Source: Bacteroides cellulosilyticus
GTDB taxonomy: Bacteria; Bacteroidota; Bacteroidia; Bacteroidales; Bacteroidaceae
Assembly (NCBI RefSeq): GCF_020091405.1
Contig: NZ_CP081903.1
Coordinates: forward strand, 3,472,501-3,536,500
DNA length: 64,000 nt
Reading direction: 5' to 3'
The notes beneath the pieces are model-generated. The model had not been told where the DNA came from, did not search any database, and was given only the letters and a program-made list of their open reading frames with translations. The translations under genes and the position numbers were made by a program. Below are positions 18,189 through 26,546 of the stretch, one piece after another. Position 1 is the first letter of the stretch. The number at the start of each line of letters is the position of its first letter.

Positions 18189-19169
18189 TTATTCATCGGC
18201 GGGGTAGCGTACTCCCCATTCGCGGCGTAAGTCATCCATCATGCGCATGATGCGCAGGGTTTCGGCGTGAGGCATATAGGGAGATTCGAGCCACCCGTTC
18301 CTCAGAGCTTCCATGGATGCATATACCTGGTATTCGTATCCGGTGATTTGTGGTGGACAGTTGTAGACAACTGCCGTCTTATAATCTTCTGTTACCACCC
18401 TGATTCGTTGCGGATTGTTGATATTTTCAATGATCAGATGGCCTTTGTCACCGGAAATGATGCCTTGGCGGTCGGTCATACTCAGCATACTGCTGTGCAG
18501 CACGGCGATTTTTCCATCCTTGAATGTAAGAGTGATACTATTCTGTGCATCTACTCCGGTATCGGTCTTTACGCAGGTAGAGGTGACACGTTCTACCTCC
18601 GTCCCGAAAACCATGGAAGCAAAGTTCAGTGCATACACTCCCAGGTCGAGCAGAGCCCCGCCTGCCAGTGCCGGTTGGCGGAGGCGCTCACGGTTGCCGA
18701 TTGGGTAACCCAAATTGGCAGACAGCGTCATGGGGCGTCCGATGATTCCACTGGTTACAAGATCATTGATGGTATGCGATAGAGGCATGTAACGTGTCCA
18801 GATGGCTTCGGTGATGAAGAGTTCCTTTGCTTTGGCAAGATTCAGCAGTTCCTCCGCTTGGCGGGCATTGGCGGTGAATGCCTTTTCGCATAAAACCGCC
18901 TTGCCTTTCAGCAGACTCATACGGGCATGTTCGAAATGGTGGGAATGGGGAGTGGCAATATATACCAACTCCACCTCTTCATCATCCAGCATTTCTTCAT
19001 AAGAACCGTAGGCACGGGTGAAACCCCACCGGTCGGCAAAGTCACAGGCAGTCTGCAACTGGCGGGAAGCGACTGCATAAGCTTCTACTCCCTCCATTCC
19101 TTCGAGGGTGATTGCCATCTTTTCGGCAATCCACCCGGTACCTATAATACCTATTTTGACAGTATCCAT
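18189..19169 (-). CDS. Gfo/Idh/MocA-family NAD(P)-dependent oxidoreductase
   Basis: 326 aa, no signal peptide, cytoplasmic. N-terminal Rossmann fold with IGIIGTGWIAEKM (6-18), then ATPHSHHFEHA and CEKAFTANARQAEELL. The usual EKP motif is EKA here (Glu95-Lys96-Ala97), with the catalytic Lys kept. GGALLDLGVYALNF in the C-terminal half is the substrate-side motif. The pattern is closest to the dihydrodiol / D-xylose dehydrogenase branch. It lies between GH43 and GH67 genes, so xylose, uronate or an oxidised derivative is a plausible substrate (inference). Confidence 0.8.
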   Translation of the reverse strand: MDTVKIGIIGTGWIAEKMAITLEGMEGVEAYAVASRQLQTACDFADRWGFTRAYGSYEEMLDDEEVELVYIATPHSHHFEHARMSLLKGKAVLCEKAFTANARQAEELLNLAKAKELFITEAIWTRYMPLSHTINDLVTSGIIGRPMTLSANLGYPIGNRERLRQPALAGGALLDLGVYALNFASMVFGTEVERVTSTCVKTDTGVDAQNSITLTFKDGKIAVLHSSMLSMTDRQGIISGDKGHLIIENINNPQRIRVVTEDYKTAVVYNCPPQITGYEYQVYASMEALRNGWLESPYMPHAETLRIMRMMDDLRREWGVRYPADE

Positions 19170-19186
19170 ACTCTATCGGGCAACGG

Positions 19187-20164
19187 TTAATCCAGTCCTT
19201 CAATGGTGACGATCTTTCCGTCGGTGTCGTATTCCAGTTCGCATACTTTCAGGCTGCGCAACCAGGTGCGTCCGCCGGAAGGCACACTGTCGTGATGGAA
19301 CAGATACCATTTGCCCCGGTATTCCACAATGGAGTGGTGGGTAGTCCAGCCTACCACCGGAGTCAGGATTACTCCCTGATAGGTGAAAGGGCCGTAAGGA
19401 TTGTCACCAATGGCGTAGCACAGGCGGTGGGTATCACCGGTGGAGTAGGAGAAGTAATACTTTCCGTTATACTTGTGCATCCAGCTTGCTTCGAAGAAAC
19501 GGCGTTCGTTGTCTCCGGCTGTCAGCGGTTGCCCGTTTTCGTCCAGGATCACTACGGCTTTAGGCTCTTCGGCAAATTGCAGCATGTCCGCACTGAGGCG
19601 GGCAACCCGTGCGGGGATGGACGGCTCGTTGTCTGCGGGGAAAGTAGCTCCACTTTCCAGGGCTTTGTTGTCGCGATAGCGTTGCAACTGTCCGCCCCAC
19701 AGACCACCGAAGTACATGTAATAGTTACCGTCTCCATCATTCAGAACGGCAGGGTCCATGCTGTAACTTCCGCGCATCGGGTCGGGTTGGGGAATGAACG
19801 GACCTTCGGGACGGTCGCTGATGGCAACGCCGATACGGAAGATGTCGTTCTGGTCCTTCAGGGGGAAATACATATAATACTTGCCGTCTTTCTCAGCTAC
19901 GTCGCAATCCCAGAGTTGGCGTCCTGCCCAGGGAATATCTTCGGTGGTGAGTACCAGTCCGTGGTCTGTGATTTCACCTTTCATGGGGTCATCGGTAGAG
20001 AAGACGTGGTAGTCTTTCATATTGAAATGGTCGCCATTATCATTTTCGGGAATACCACTTTCCCAATCGTGGGAAGGGTAGATGTAGAGACGGTCGTTGA
20101 ACACATGCACGGCAGGGTCTGCCATATAATCTCCGGGTACCAGGTATCTTTTTTCTTTCTTCAT
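19187..20164 (-). CDS. GH43 glycosidase (subfamily 1-like), cytoplasmic
   Basis: 325 aa, single propeller domain, no signal peptide. Catalytic triad visible: base Asp16 (MADPAVHVF), Asp137 (YSMDPAVLND) and acid Glu225 (RRFFEASWMH). Lacks the C-terminal beta-sandwich of the 530-aa GH43 at 6720. Members of this subfamily are beta-xylosidases or alpha-arabinofuranosidases acting on short oligosaccharides, and the cytoplasmic location fits the GPH symporter in the same operon. It follows the GH10-GH43 gene after a 160-bp gap containing repeat array B, and is 17 bp from the oxidoreductase gene. Confidence 0.88.
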   Translation of the reverse strand: MKKEKRYLVPGDYMADPAVHVFNDRLYIYPSHDWESGIPENDNGDHFNMKDYHVFSTDDPMKGEITDHGLVLTTEDIPWAGRQLWDCDVAEKDGKYYMYFPLKDQNDIFRIGVAISDRPEGPFIPQPDPMRGSYSMDPAVLNDGDGNYYMYFGGLWGGQLQRYRDNKALESGATFPADNEPSIPARVARLSADMLQFAEEPKAVVILDENGQPLTAGDNERRFFEASWMHKYNGKYYFSYSTGDTHRLCYAIGDNPYGPFTYQGVILTPVVGWTTHHSIVEYRGKWYLFHHDSVPSGGRTWLRSLKVCELEYDTDGKIVTIEGLD

Positions 20165-20197
20165 GACTCTATAATTTTAAAGGTTAATATTCTTATT

Positions 20198-20307
20198 TGT
20201 TTCATCTTATTGGGATAATAGTTTCAACTTGAAGAAACTGTAGTTTCTCCTTATTGAAAATAGAGTTTCTCCTTACTGAAACAACCGTTTCTATTAAGAT
20301 GAAACGG
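20198..20307. repeat. 22-bp-register repeat array B (five palindromic units)
   Basis: GTTTC begins at 20199, 20221, 20243, 20265 and 20287, each exactly 22 bp apart. The right half (GAAAC or GAAAA) follows at 20234, 20256, 20278 and 20301, so most units are small palindromes with a variable 8-9 bp centre. The array starts 17 nt after the GH10-GH43 stop codon and ends 33 nt before the next start. Confidence 0.85.
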
Positions 20308-20324
20308 TCGTTGATCCTTGCTTC

Positions 20325-23024
20325 CTAATTCTGATAGCCTCCTGTAGCATAAATGCCGACCATGGTTCCGGTGAAACCGCCAGCTGTCTGCGTGCTTATC
20401 AGGTCGGCGGATACGGGGTCGCCTACTTGCGTCCAGCCACCTTTAGGACTGGTGGAGTAGCTGAAGGTATAATTTACTGCATTGTCTCCTTCTACTTTCA
20501 GATATACTTTTTCATCTGTCCGGGTTAGCGGGCTGTTTGCCTGGCTGCACAGTCTGCCATGGCTGTATGTTTCCAGAAGCATGACGGGTTTGCCGTCTTT
20601 GTCCAGTGTCTTTCCGAAGCGAATATAGCAATTATCATCATGGAAACAGATGATGCCTGCGAAATCTTTCGGCTGTTGTGGCACAAAGTCCAAGCCGGTC
20701 TGAGCTGTGAATGTCCAATTGCTAATCCAGCGACCGATGGCGGCGGGCTGACGCTTTTGGTTAAGATCAGTGCGGCTGGCGGTCATTTCCAACTGTCCTT
20801 TACTGTTTATACTGTAGCAGGGCACCAGTGGAGTGCGGATAAAAAATGCTTCTTTAGCCAGTCCGTTTGCTGTCCATAGTGGGGCAGGACCGTAGGAGCG
20901 GTCGGCGGTATAAGTGATGACGTCACCCTCAGGAAGAATAATGGGTTGATTTTCTTTCCAGGTCACCGGGAGCATGAAAGTCTCGCGTCCCATCACGTCA
21001 TGGCCGTCGCGATAGGGGCGAACACCAAGGAAGACGGCGTACCAGTCACCATCGGGAGTTTCCACCAGGTCGGCATGACCGACGCAGGTAACCGGATTGG
21101 GGCGGTCGCCCGGTAAGCCGCGTTGCGTCAATATCGGATTGATGGCACAAGGTTTGAAAGGGCCGAATGGAGACGCAGAGGTGAAGATCACTTCCGAGTG
21201 GTTGGGGCCTGTGCCACCTTCGGCAGCCATCAGGTAGTACGTGCCGTTGATGTGGTAGAGGTGTGGACCTTCTATCCAGCTGGGATGCTGGGTTTTGTCT
21301 ACGCCCCCGTCAATAATCATCTTCTGTTTTCCTACGGTACAACCGTTTTTCCAGTCGAATTCGCGTATCCAGATAGCGCGGTGACCGTCATATTCGGGCT
21401 TTCCTGCCGGAGCGTCATTGTTCACAATGTATGCTTTCCCGTCTTCGTCGAAGAGAAATCCGGGGTCGATGCCGCCCACTTCGGGCAGGAAAGTGGGATC
21501 ACTCCAGTTGCCTTTCTTCGGATCATCCGTGGTGACGAAGAAGTTGCCGCCACCGTCTACGGCTGTAGTGATCAGATAGAACAGTCCGTTGTGAGGATTG
21601 TATTTGATGTCCGGAGCATAGATACCGCCGCTGATGCGCAGGCCGTCGTACATAGGCAACTGTGAGGGACGGTTGAGGACGTAGCCCAGTTGTTCCCAGT
21701 TCGTCAGATCTGTGCTGTGCCAGATGGGTACGCCGGGGTAGAAGGCGAAAGAGGAGTTGACCATGTAATAGTCGTTTCCTACGCGGCAGATGCTCGGGTC
21801 GGGATAACACCCCGGTAACACGGGATTCAATGTGCCCGGTGTGGTAACCTGATCAGTTGCTTTATCGGTATCCCTGGGGGCTACCGTATACGTAAATTCA
21901 TCGAACACGGCCTTTTTAGGTTCCAGAATTTCTTTCAGGAAGGGTTTGGGCTGATAATTGCGGTCGAAGAGTAGGGGATATTCCCGTCTTCCCGGTACGG
22001 GCCAGTCGTTCTTCCAGGAGTCGCTGTCCGATACTCCCCAGGCGGTTACGCGCGTAATGACGTCCGAGTGCTTTATGAAAAGTTCCATGAACGATTTCAT
22101 ACGTGCATTCCACAGATTGGAAACACTATCCGGCAGAGCTTCGGGATAGGGATTCAGGGCTTTCTCAAAGGCTACTTTATCGGCAATATTTGCTCCGCGG
22201 TTTACGGTTGGCAAAGCACTCATGTCCCATTCCGTTATCATCACTTTTGCACCTGTGGAGGCAAAGGCGAGAAGGCTGGTTTCATATTCACCTATGCTTG
22301 GGTAGTCCAATCCCATGTGTCCCTGCATACCTACGGCATCTATGCGCAATCCTTTTCCTTTAAGTGAATTGACCATGCGCACCACTGCATCGCGGCGCCC
22401 CGGTTCGTGCATGCCGTAGTCGTTATAGTAGAGCTCCGCTTCCGGGTCTGCCTCATGTGCATATTGGAAAGCCAGCGGGATATATTCTTCTCCCAGTATC
22501 TCGTAGAACTTGCTCCGGCGGTAGTTTCCGTCTCCTTCGATGGCTTCGTTTACTACGTCCCAGCCTTTAATGCGACCTTTGTACCGGCCCACGATAGTAT
22601 GGATATGGCTTTTCAGCCGCTCTTTCAGGACTTCGGGTGAAACATTCTTTCCTTCGGCATCTACGCAGAACCAAGGTGAGAGTTGGGAATGCCACACCAG
22701 GCAATGCCCGATGATGAACATTCCGTTGTCCTCGCCGAACTGAACGAATTCGTCTGCCAGGCTAAAGTCATATCTGTCTTCTTCCGGGTGTATCACTTCA
22801 CTCTTCATGCAGTTTTCGGCCACAATGGAGTTGAAGTGGCGGCGCACTACATCGACTGCGCTGGTGTCGCGACCCGCAGCCTGTTCGGAATTAATGGCGA
22901 CACCAACGAGGAATTTATCGCCGAGAATATTTTTTAGAGTCGGATCCGCCGCAACAGGTTTGTCACTATTGCAAGATATAAATGCGGCAGCACAAACTGA
23001 TAATGCTAAATACTTTAATTTCAT
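20325..23024 (-). CDS. GH10 endo-xylanase / GH43 fusion lipoprotein
   Basis: 899 aa. SPII signal with lipid Cys18 (FISC). Residues about 28-370 are a GH10 barrel with acid/base Glu160 (WDVVNEA) and nucleophile Glu265 (ITEWDMS; the common form is TELD). Residues about 398-700 are a GH43 propeller with Asp409 (CYPDPS), Asp520 (GGIDPGF) and Glu585 (WIEGPHLY). About 700-899 is a GH43-associated beta-sandwich. One polypeptide can therefore cut the xylan backbone and remove xylose or arabinose side groups. Bimodular GH10/GH43 proteins are known from xylan loci of B. intestinalis and B. ovatus. Likely anchored to a membrane facing the periplasm or the surface. Confidence 0.93.
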   Translation of the reverse strand: MKLKYLALSVCAAAFISCNSDKPVAADPTLKNILGDKFLVGVAINSEQAAGRDTSAVDVVRRHFNSIVAENCMKSEVIHPEEDRYDFSLADEFVQFGEDNGMFIIGHCLVWHSQLSPWFCVDAEGKNVSPEVLKERLKSHIHTIVGRYKGRIKGWDVVNEAIEGDGNYRRSKFYEILGEEYIPLAFQYAHEADPEAELYYNDYGMHEPGRRDAVVRMVNSLKGKGLRIDAVGMQGHMGLDYPSIGEYETSLLAFASTGAKVMITEWDMSALPTVNRGANIADKVAFEKALNPYPEALPDSVSNLWNARMKSFMELFIKHSDVITRVTAWGVSDSDSWKNDWPVPGRREYPLLFDRNYQPKPFLKEILEPKKAVFDEFTYTVAPRDTDKATDQVTTPGTLNPVLPGCYPDPSICRVGNDYYMVNSSFAFYPGVPIWHSTDLTNWEQLGYVLNRPSQLPMYDGLRISGGIYAPDIKYNPHNGLFYLITTAVDGGGNFFVTTDDPKKGNWSDPTFLPEVGGIDPGFLFDEDGKAYIVNNDAPAGKPEYDGHRAIWIREFDWKNGCTVGKQKMIIDGGVDKTQHPSWIEGPHLYHINGTYYLMAAEGGTGPNHSEVIFTSASPFGPFKPCAINPILTQRGLPGDRPNPVTCVGHADLVETPDGDWYAVFLGVRPYRDGHDVMGRETFMLPVTWKENQPIILPEGDVITYTADRSYGPAPLWTANGLAKEAFFIRTPLVPCYSINSKGQLEMTASRTDLNQKRQPAAIGRWISNWTFTAQTGLDFVPQQPKDFAGIICFHDDNCYIRFGKTLDKDGKPVMLLETYSHGRLCSQANSPLTRTDEKVYLKVEGDNAVNYTFSYSTSPKGGWTQVGDPVSADLISTQTAGGFTGTMVGIYATGGYQN

Positions 23025-23067
23025 GCTACTTATTTGGTATTATTTAGTTGCTGAAGTTATTTGTATA

Positions 23068-23182
23068 GGTTATTCAATTTCACCACAGAGGACGCAGAGT
23101 TCACAGAGTTTTTAGGCTTCTAGTTCAGAGATAATTATAACCTCTGTGTCCTCTGCGTCCTCTGTGGTGAAATTGAATAACC
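23068..23182. repeat. Long inverted repeat (32-bp perfect arms), CACAGAGGACGCAGAG type
   Basis: 23068-23099 and 23151-23182 are perfect inverted copies. Pairing continues inward about 9 bp with two mismatches, leaving a loop of about 33 nt. The arms contain CCACAGAGGACGCAGAG, a motif that recurs as an intergenic element in many bacteria including Bacteroides (recalled, not checked). It lies between the GPH symporter and GH10-GH43 genes of one operon, so it would form a very stable hairpin in the mRNA. Confidence 0.85.
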
Positions 23183-23198
23183 TCCATCACCTTTACAA

Positions 23199-24695
23199 TT
23201 AATAATCTTCTTTACTTCTGCGTTCCGTCAGTTCAGCCTGCATCTCTTCATTATACTTCTTTGTAATAGGATAGAAGTACAGCGCTATGACACCGATAAA
23301 GAACGTAACAGCCGGAATAATACTGGATGAAAGCACGATACCATGAATAGCCGATTCGCTTTGTGCGATCCCTGCACCCGATACATAACCGAAACCGGAG
23401 AGCAGGAAACCCAAAATAGCGCCGCCAATACCCAATCCGGCCTTCAGGGCAAACACCACACCTGCGAACACGAAACCCGTTGCACGGCGGTGATTGACAT
23501 ATTCCGAATGATCCGCCACGTCAGCAATCATAGCCCAAAGCAATGGAACGGTGGGAGCGTATGCCAAACTCTTGAGGAAGTTCAGGACGAACATTGTTTC
23601 TACATCCGTTTCATTCGGGAAATAGAAGAAGGCGGTGAACACTGCCGTCAGTGCCAGACAAACGATAAACACCGATTTCTTTCCGAACCGATTGGCTAAG
23701 AAGCCGGACAGGAAGATAACGCCGAAGAACTGTACCACTGCTCCCAGCATATTAAACACACCGAAACCCACTTCATAAGCCCTTTCAGGACTGCTGACAA
23801 TAAGGCCGAAAGCATTCAGTATCGTATAGCCCACCGAATCACTGGTCTGTGTAGCCACTAACCCCAGTTTATCGAGGAAGGCAAATAATGCGCCCGAATC
23901 CACATAATTCTCAAAGTAGTAGTTCATAGCGCTTCCCCACATGGCAAGGGTAGTGAAAAGGAAGAGCGTCAGGATGAACATCGCCCGCCAGGGAATATTC
24001 TTGAATACATCCTTGATATCTTTCCGGGTATCAGTTTTCTGATTGGCGGGCGGTGTGATACGTTCGCGGCTGGAGAAGAAGGTAATAACCAGGAACACGA
24101 AACCGATGACTGCAAACAAGGAAATAGTGCATAGCCAACCGTGCCCCTTATCACCGCTTTCACCTGCAAACTTGCTTACCAGCGGGAGAGTCAAGCCCTG
24201 TACCACAAACTGCGCAATAGTAGCGGCTACGAAACGGATAGACGTAATGCTTGTACGTTCCTTGATGTCACTTGACATTACACCACCCAACGATGCATAC
24301 GGTGTATTGTTGAACGAGTAAAGCGTCATCAACAAGGTATAAGAGATTGTAGCGTATACCGCTACCAAACCCTTATCCTCGATACCGGGATTGTAGAATG
24401 CCAGCACATAGAACACCATGAACGGCAATGCAGTCCAGAGTACCCATGGGCGGTATTTGCCCCATTTGGTTTGTGTCCGGTCGGACAATATACCTACGGT
24501 AGGGTCTACAAAAGCGTCCACAATGCGGGCAATCAGCATCACTGATCCTGCAATGGCGCCTTCCAGACCGAAGACATCGGTATAAAACTTGGTTTGGTAA
24601 ATCATCATCATCTGGAACACGAGGTTCGCAGAGCAATCTCCTAAACTATAGCCAATCTTCTCGGCCATAGACACTTTTTGACTTAGTGCGTTCAT
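23199..24695 (-). CDS. GPH-family glycoside/pentoside/hexuronide:cation symporter
   Basis: 498 aa, 12 predicted membrane helices. The family signature is clear: YSLGDCSANLVFQ near the N terminus, RIVDAFVDPTVGILSDRT with the conserved Asp residues, and TKWGKYRPWVLW. Related to MelB and to XynP/XylP xyloside symporters. Inner membrane. Placed between the esterase and GH10-GH43 genes, it probably takes xylo-oligosaccharides or aldouronates from periplasm to cytoplasm, where the GH43 at 19187 can act (inference). Confidence 0.92.
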   Translation of the reverse strand: MNALSQKVSMAEKIGYSLGDCSANLVFQMMMIYQTKFYTDVFGLEGAIAGSVMLIARIVDAFVDPTVGILSDRTQTKWGKYRPWVLWTALPFMVFYVLAFYNPGIEDKGLVAVYATISYTLLMTLYSFNNTPYASLGGVMSSDIKERTSITSIRFVAATIAQFVVQGLTLPLVSKFAGESGDKGHGWLCTISLFAVIGFVFLVITFFSSRERITPPANQKTDTRKDIKDVFKNIPWRAMFILTLFLFTTLAMWGSAMNYYFENYVDSGALFAFLDKLGLVATQTSDSVGYTILNAFGLIVSSPERAYEVGFGVFNMLGAVVQFFGVIFLSGFLANRFGKKSVFIVCLALTAVFTAFFYFPNETDVETMFVLNFLKSLAYAPTVPLLWAMIADVADHSEYVNHRRATGFVFAGVVFALKAGLGIGGAILGFLLSGFGYVSGAGIAQSESAIHGIVLSSSIIPAVTFFIGVIALYFYPITKKYNEEMQAELTERRSKEDY

Positions 24696-24768
24696 AGTGC
24701 TGTATTATTCAGTTATTAATAGTCAGTAATCAGTTGTTCGTTTGCTGTTATCCGTTTCCGGCTGTCCG

Positions 24769-26442
24769 TCATTTATTATTCTCCAACGCACTTTCTGCCG
24801 CGCGTTGTCCCAGGGTTTTCTTATCCAATGGATGTATATCGTTCCATTCGCCCAGGTCGCTGTTGCGGATGAGTCGGGTGTTCCGGTTGGTTTCAGCTAC
24901 TTTGGCCTGTTCCTTGCGCATCTCAGCCCAGGCCTGCCGACCGCTGACGTCATCTCGGGACAGGAAGTCTGCCAGCTCTACAATGTAGAAAGGTAATTCC
25001 GGGTTGTTGAATGTGCTGCGCCAATCAGCAATCATGGCTGTCAGTAGGGCGGCGTATTCATTGCGGCGGTCCACATTGGACTCTCCCTGATACCAGAGGA
25101 CACCACGGATGCCATAGTTTTGTAACGGGGCAATCATGGCATTGTACAGGCATACCGGTTTGTAACAGAAGAACATCATTCCCGGAGCCGGAGGCATGGA
25201 AGCGCCTAGTCTGTATTTCCATTCTCCTTGCAGGCTTACTTCTTCATTTCCGCAAATAATCTTATAAGGTTTCTCCTTCACAAAGTGCGGATAACCGTTG
25301 TTGCTGATGAGGCGTATGGTCACTGTATTCTTCTTTCCCGCTTTCAGTACACCTGCCGGAATGGTATAGATGCGTGGAGGATACTGATAGGAAATAGTAC
25401 CTATGAATGTACCGTTCACATAGACGGAGTCTGCATCTACAATGCAACCTAAGCGCAAGGTCGCTTCTTTTCCGTTCCAATCCTGCGGTACTTCCACTTC
25501 CTTGCGGAACCAGTGCGAACCGTTTATCGGATTCAAACCGTTGGTTCCCCAGTCGGTAGAGAATAAATCAACGGTCTTCCAGTCTTTATCATTGTAGTTG
25601 GTGGCATACCAAGGTGTTGCTTCGTGTAGCCCTGCGTCTCCCCGGTATAGGGAAGTGTTCCAGCGATAGAAGCTCAAACCTTCTGTCTGCTTAATGCTTT
25701 TCAGATACGCATCATCTTCATATTGTCGTTTATCATTTATATACTTTGGAAATTCTTTCAGTCCTTCTTCGCTTATCCATGCCTCAACGGGAGTCCCGCC
25801 CCAACTGGAGTTTATCAGTCCGACGGGTATGTTGTTCTTCTCATACATGGCTTTGGCAAAGAAATAGCCCAGAGCGGAGAAGTTCATTACGTTGTCCTGT
25901 GTCAGCGGTTTCCAGGCAACGCTTTCCGGCAGGTCCGTTTGCGGTGCATGGAAGTTGAAGATATTGGGTACTTTCAACTGCCGTATATTCGTGTTCTCAT
26001 AAGCGGCGATTTCATCACGGAACATATCCGTAACCCGGCTGACAGGCAGTTCCATATTAGATTGACCGGAGCATAGCCATACATCTCCCACCAGAATATC
26101 TTTCAGTTCGATGTCATTTACTTGAAGGATGTAAGGTCCGCCCGGTTTCATGGCAGGCAGGGTGAGGGACCATTGGCCGTTTTCATCCGCTGTGGCTGTG
26201 TAAGTGGCTTTCAGCTTTCCACCTTTTACACCTGTAGGAGTGGCATTCTTCAGGAACTTAACCAGTACGCTTTCTCCGGCATCTGCCGTACCCCATACTT
26301 TAATGGGTTGTTCGCGTTGCAGTACCATTCCGTCAGAAATCAAGGCAGGTAACTTTACCTTTGCGTCCACCATGGAAGTAGCGCAAAGGCAAAGTAACAC
26401 TGCCAGACTCAACCTAACTTTATTAAAACTAACCTTATTCAT
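24769..26442 (-). CDS. Sialate O-acetylesterase-like (SASA) esterase, likely acetyl-xylan esterase
   Basis: 557 aa, signal peptide ending near VDA, periplasmic. Block I GDVWLCSGQSNME gives the nucleophile Ser128, WYQGESN is the second block, and NDIHPLDK near the C terminus supplies Asp535/His537. SSWGGTPVEAW is also kept. A galactose-binding-like jelly roll (about 270-410, ATPWYATNYNDKDWKTVDLF onward) is inserted between the two halves of the catalytic domain. The protein ends about 20 residues after the His, shorter than many family members. It removes acetyl groups from sugars. The xylan-operon context points to acetylated xylan (inference). Confidence 0.85.
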   Translation of the reverse strand: MNKVSFNKVRLSLAVLLCLCATSMVDAKVKLPALISDGMVLQREQPIKVWGTADAGESVLVKFLKNATPTGVKGGKLKATYTATADENGQWSLTLPAMKPGGPYILQVNDIELKDILVGDVWLCSGQSNMELPVSRVTDMFRDEIAAYENTNIRQLKVPNIFNFHAPQTDLPESVAWKPLTQDNVMNFSALGYFFAKAMYEKNNIPVGLINSSWGGTPVEAWISEEGLKEFPKYINDKRQYEDDAYLKSIKQTEGLSFYRWNTSLYRGDAGLHEATPWYATNYNDKDWKTVDLFSTDWGTNGLNPINGSHWFRKEVEVPQDWNGKEATLRLGCIVDADSVYVNGTFIGTISYQYPPRIYTIPAGVLKAGKKNTVTIRLISNNGYPHFVKEKPYKIICGNEEVSLQGEWKYRLGASMPPAPGMMFFCYKPVCLYNAMIAPLQNYGIRGVLWYQGESNVDRRNEYAALLTAMIADWRSTFNNPELPFYIVELADFLSRDDVSGRQAWAEMRKEQAKVAETNRNTRLIRNSDLGEWNDIHPLDKKTLGQRAAESALENNK

Positions 26443-26480
26443 ATCTTGTTTATCTTTTTAATTCTTCTGCAGATAAGCCG

Positions 26481-26533
26481 TCAACCTATCTTAGACTAAC
26501 CGTCTTCTTACCTTAGACTAATTGTTAGTCTAA
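26481..26533. repeat. 22-bp-register repeat array C (short)
   Basis: TTAGACTAA occurs at 26491-26499 and 26513-26521, exactly 22 bp apart, within units ending in ACCG / ATTG. An inverted copy TTAGTCTAA at 26525-26533 makes a 9-bp hairpin with the second copy (3-nt loop). A degenerate unit ending in the same CCG may lie at 26459-26480. It starts 13 nt after the GH35-like stop and ends 38 nt before the esterase start. Confidence 0.7.
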
Positions 26534-26546
26534 CTCTTAAAATATA

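Noticed and set aside
20198..20307. CRISPR array
   Set aside because: Units of 22 bp have no separate repeat and spacer parts, and no cas gene is present.
24769..24830. Frameshift at the 3' end of the SASA esterase
   Set aside because: The catalytic Asp-x-His is intact, and only 73 bp separate the stop from the next gene, so no lost domain is visible.
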